Assembly: GCA_002684315.1 (NCBI GenBank)
Contig: NYVB01000041.1
Span: 15,910 to 23,237 of the forward strand
Direction of reading: 5' to 3'
DNA length: 7,328 nt
From: Planctomycetaceae bacterium
GTDB lineage: Bacteria; Planctomycetota; Phycisphaerae; Phycisphaerales; SM1A02
This document shows, one piece after another, positions 6,310-7,328 of this stretch (the stretch's first letter is position 1; the number at the start of each line of letters is the position of its first letter). Below the pieces are notes generated by a model. It was not told the origin of the DNA, did no database searches, and saw nothing but the letters and a program-made list of their open reading frames with translations. The position numbers and the translations under genes were made by a program.

Positions 6310-6335
6310 GAGAAACCCTCCAGATGGGAGAAACC
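6310..6335 (-). repeat. Direct repeat GGTTTCTC flanking the -35 position of coaD
   Basis: The 8-mer GGTTTCTC occurs twice on the minus strand, at 6328-6335 and 6310-6317, 18 bp apart start to start. The copies bracket the position where the -35 of the TACAAT promoter should be. Such a layout fits a regulator binding site that compensates for the weak -35, but no regulator is identified. Confidence 0.4.
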
Positions 6336-6591
6336 GATTCGATGGCGCGGAATCCGCGCCCGTTTCGATGCCCGCGCTTGTCCTGCGATTCGAGGAATCG
6401 AGACTCTTCTCGGTGTTCGACGGCCAACGCCACGAACGCCTGGGCCGCTCCGGCCTTCATCCGAAGTGGATCGCTCCACGGTTCGGATCAGGGCGAGGAG
6501 CAGTCCACCGGAAGTGCCCTGGATCGGCCCCGCAACGGTCTGCCTCCCCGTTCGGGGCCACTTCCGCGCGCCGATCGGGGACGGACGACCG
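6336..6591. other. Gap between the AhpD-like gene and the coaD promoter region
   Basis: No gene is supported here. Open frames across it, including the upstream extension of the coaD frame to 6460 and several plus-strand frames, are Arg-rich and match no family. The stretch holds two small perfect inverted repeats: CGATTC/GAATCG with a 3-nt loop (6386-6400) and CCCCG/CGGGG with a 2-nt loop (6546-6557). The second lies 35 bp after the AhpD-like stop codon but lacks a T run, so termination there is unproven. Confidence 0.5.
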
Positions 6592-7122
6592 TCAGGCCTG
6601 GACGGGCATCACCACCGGCGGAAAATCGATCTCGGTCTGATTGACGTGATTGAAGAGATTCGTGAAGGTCATCCACGCGATCGCGGCGATCACCTCGATC
6701 ACCGCGGCATCGTCGAACCCGGCCGCGCGAAACGCCTCGAGTTCGGAATCCTCGATCCAGCCGTTCTTCTCGGTCACCGCGTCGGCGAATCGAAGGAGCG
6801 CCCGCTCCCGATCGTTGGTGCCTTCGCCACGCCGGAACGACTCGGCCTTCGCAGCGTCTGCGCCGGCGCCGGACGCGATCTTGGTGTGGGCCGCGAGGCA
6901 GTAGCCGCAGCCGTTGCGTTCGGAGACCCGGAGCATGACCGCCTCGGCCTCGAGTGGCGAGATCGCGCCGCTCTTCCCGATCGCGCCGGCCATCGCCATC
7001 AGCCCCTCCATCACCACGGGATTGTTGGCCATGCCCTTGAAGATGTTGATCGGCGCCTTGGCGAGCACGGCGGCGGCGGCGCCTTCGGCGGCGGCGGGTT
7101 CGATCGGGGAGAGTCTCGGCAT
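6592..7122 (-). CDS. AhpD-like / carboxymuconolactone decarboxylase-family protein
   Basis: Members of this all-helical family act as thiol-dependent peroxide-reducing partners (AhpD) or as uncharacterised peroxidase-related enzymes. The 176-residue product carries the core motif SERNGCGYCLAAHT (67-80). Glu60, Cys72, Cys75 and His79 have the same spacing as the catalytic Glu, Cys, Cys and His of Mycobacterium tuberculosis AhpD, so a redox-active CxxC and proton relay are probably intact. The C-terminal block with FTNLFNHVNQTEIDFP is typical of the peroxidase-related subgroup rather than of AhpD itself or true decarboxylases. The ATG at 7120-7122 is preferred over one 21 codons upstream because MPRLSPIEP matches the usual family N-terminus and AAGGA lies 7 nt before it. 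No AhpC or other peroxiredoxin gene is in the window, so its electron donor and substrate remain unknown. Confidence 0.92.
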   Translation of the reverse strand: MPRLSPIEPAAAEGAAAAVLAKAPINIFKGMANNPVVMEGLMAMAGAIGKSGAISPLEAEAVMLRVSERNGCGYCLAAHTKIASGAGADAAKAESFRRGEGTNDRERALLRFADAVTEKNGWIEDSELEAFRAAGFDDAAVIEVIAAIAWMTFTNLFNHVNQTEIDFPPVVMPVQA

Positions 7123-7129
7123 GGCTTGA

Positions 7130-7134
7130 TCCTT
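7130..7134 (-). promoter_or_regulatory. Shine-Dalgarno sequence of the AhpD-like gene
   Basis: AAGGA on the minus strand stands 7 nt before the ATG at 7120-7122, an ideal distance. It decides between that ATG and the in-frame ATG at 7183-7185, which has no such element and would add a non-conserved Pro-rich leader. Confidence 0.65.
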
Positions 7135-7249
7135 GGAATCGGGGGGTGGGTGAAGGGGAATCCCGAAGCTCGCCGACGGCGGCATGACGGGAGTGGACTC
7201 GGATCCGGGAGGATTCCGGGCGATCAGGATGCTGGAAGCGGGCCGCGAC

Positions 7250-7328
7250 TCACTGGTCGATCAGGCGATCGAGCCCGGCGGCGACGAGGATCTGCTTGAA
7301 GTTGTCGCTGAACACGAAGTTCTCCTCC
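7250..7328 (-). CDS. C-terminal end of an unidentified gene (5' part off the window)
   Basis: An open frame enters from the right edge and stops with TGA at 7250-7252. The 25 visible residues include FVFSDNFKQILVAAGLDRLI and end with DQ, an ordinary amphipathic helix-like C-terminus. That is too little for a family assignment. The codons are GC-rich in third positions like the neighbouring genes, which supports coding. The next gene starts 127 bp downstream in the same direction, with no terminator between that I could recognise. Confidence 0.5.
   Translation of the reverse strand, partial: EENFVFSDNFKQILVAAGLDRLIDQ

Noticed and set aside
6290..6460. N-terminal extension of CoaD to an ATG at 6458-6460
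   Set aside because: The added 57 residues resemble nothing in the family, run through the promoter-like TACAAT and the repeats, and would make the protein far longer than any usual CoaD.
6546..6557. CCCCG/CGGGG hairpin after the AhpD-like gene, considered as its terminator
   Set aside because: The loop is only 2 nt in the full form and no T tract follows.
7123..7185. N-terminal extension of the AhpD-like protein by 21 residues
   Set aside because: The extension is Pro-rich and not conserved, while the internal ATG has a good Shine-Dalgarno sequence and starts at the usual family N-terminus.
6298..7299. A plus-strand open frame of 333 codons opposite the AhpD-like gene
   Set aside because: The minus strand has the CxxC-His motif and a ribosome binding site; the plus frame is a compositional shadow.
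7250..7328. A 21-codon small gene starting at a GTG preceded by GGAGGAG at the right edge
   Set aside because: The GTG is in frame within a longer open frame that runs off the window. A C-terminal fragment of a normal gene is the simpler reading, though sequence beyond the edge would settle it.
1..7328. Mobile elements, CRISPR arrays, tRNA or rRNA genes, and defence genes
   Set aside because: No transposase or integrase motif, no regularly spaced repeats, no tRNA-like cloverleaf and no abrupt change in composition were seen; the content is mostly housekeeping.

Overview
The window is a GC-rich (roughly two-thirds G+C by eye) bacterial chromosomal segment in which all eight recognisable genes lie on the minus strand. 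Read in transcription order, from high to low coordinates, they are: the last 25 codons of an unidentified gene, an AhpD-like/carboxymuconolactone decarboxylase-family protein, coaD, a degenerate metallo-beta-lactamase-fold protein, panB, an HtrA/Deg-type serine protease, an OppF/DppF-type ABC transporter ATPase, a small single-pass membrane protein, and a 3'-truncated thyX (FAD-dependent thymidylate synthase). No RNA genes, insertion sequences, CRISPR arrays or phage genes were seen. Gene content and style (flavin-dependent ThyX, acidic low-complexity N-termini, weak or missing Shine-Dalgarno sequences, GC-rich shadow frames) would suit a planctomycete of the Phycisphaerae type, but that assignment is an inference from impression and needs a database comparison.

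Region 1 (4054-6289) looks like a coenzyme A biosynthesis group: coaD, then the MBL-fold protein 39 bp later, then panB 49 bp later, closed by a good intrinsic terminator at 3984-4006. PanB makes the first committed pantothenate precursor and CoaD performs the penultimate CoA step. The protein between them has the shape of an MBL hydrolase but has lost most metal ligands, and it is the most interesting object in the window.

Region 2 (2361-3866) is a stand-alone envelope protease gene with a 117-bp leader after the terminator. Region 3 (898-2288) is an Opp-type ATPase translationally coupled through a GTGA stop/start overlap to a membrane protein of unknown function; no permease or binding-protein gene is in the window. 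Region 4 (1-800) is thyX, running off the left edge. On the right, the AhpD-like gene (6592-7122) has its own Shine-Dalgarno sequence and sits between two gaps of 127 and 302 bp.

A pattern crosses these regions. panB, coaD and the ABC ATPase lack a convincing Shine-Dalgarno sequence and instead carry a TANNNT hexamer 6-7 nt before the start codon, as expected for leaderless transcripts. The coupled membrane protein and the AhpD-like gene have good Shine-Dalgarno sequences, and the MBL-fold and htrA genes have weak distant ones.
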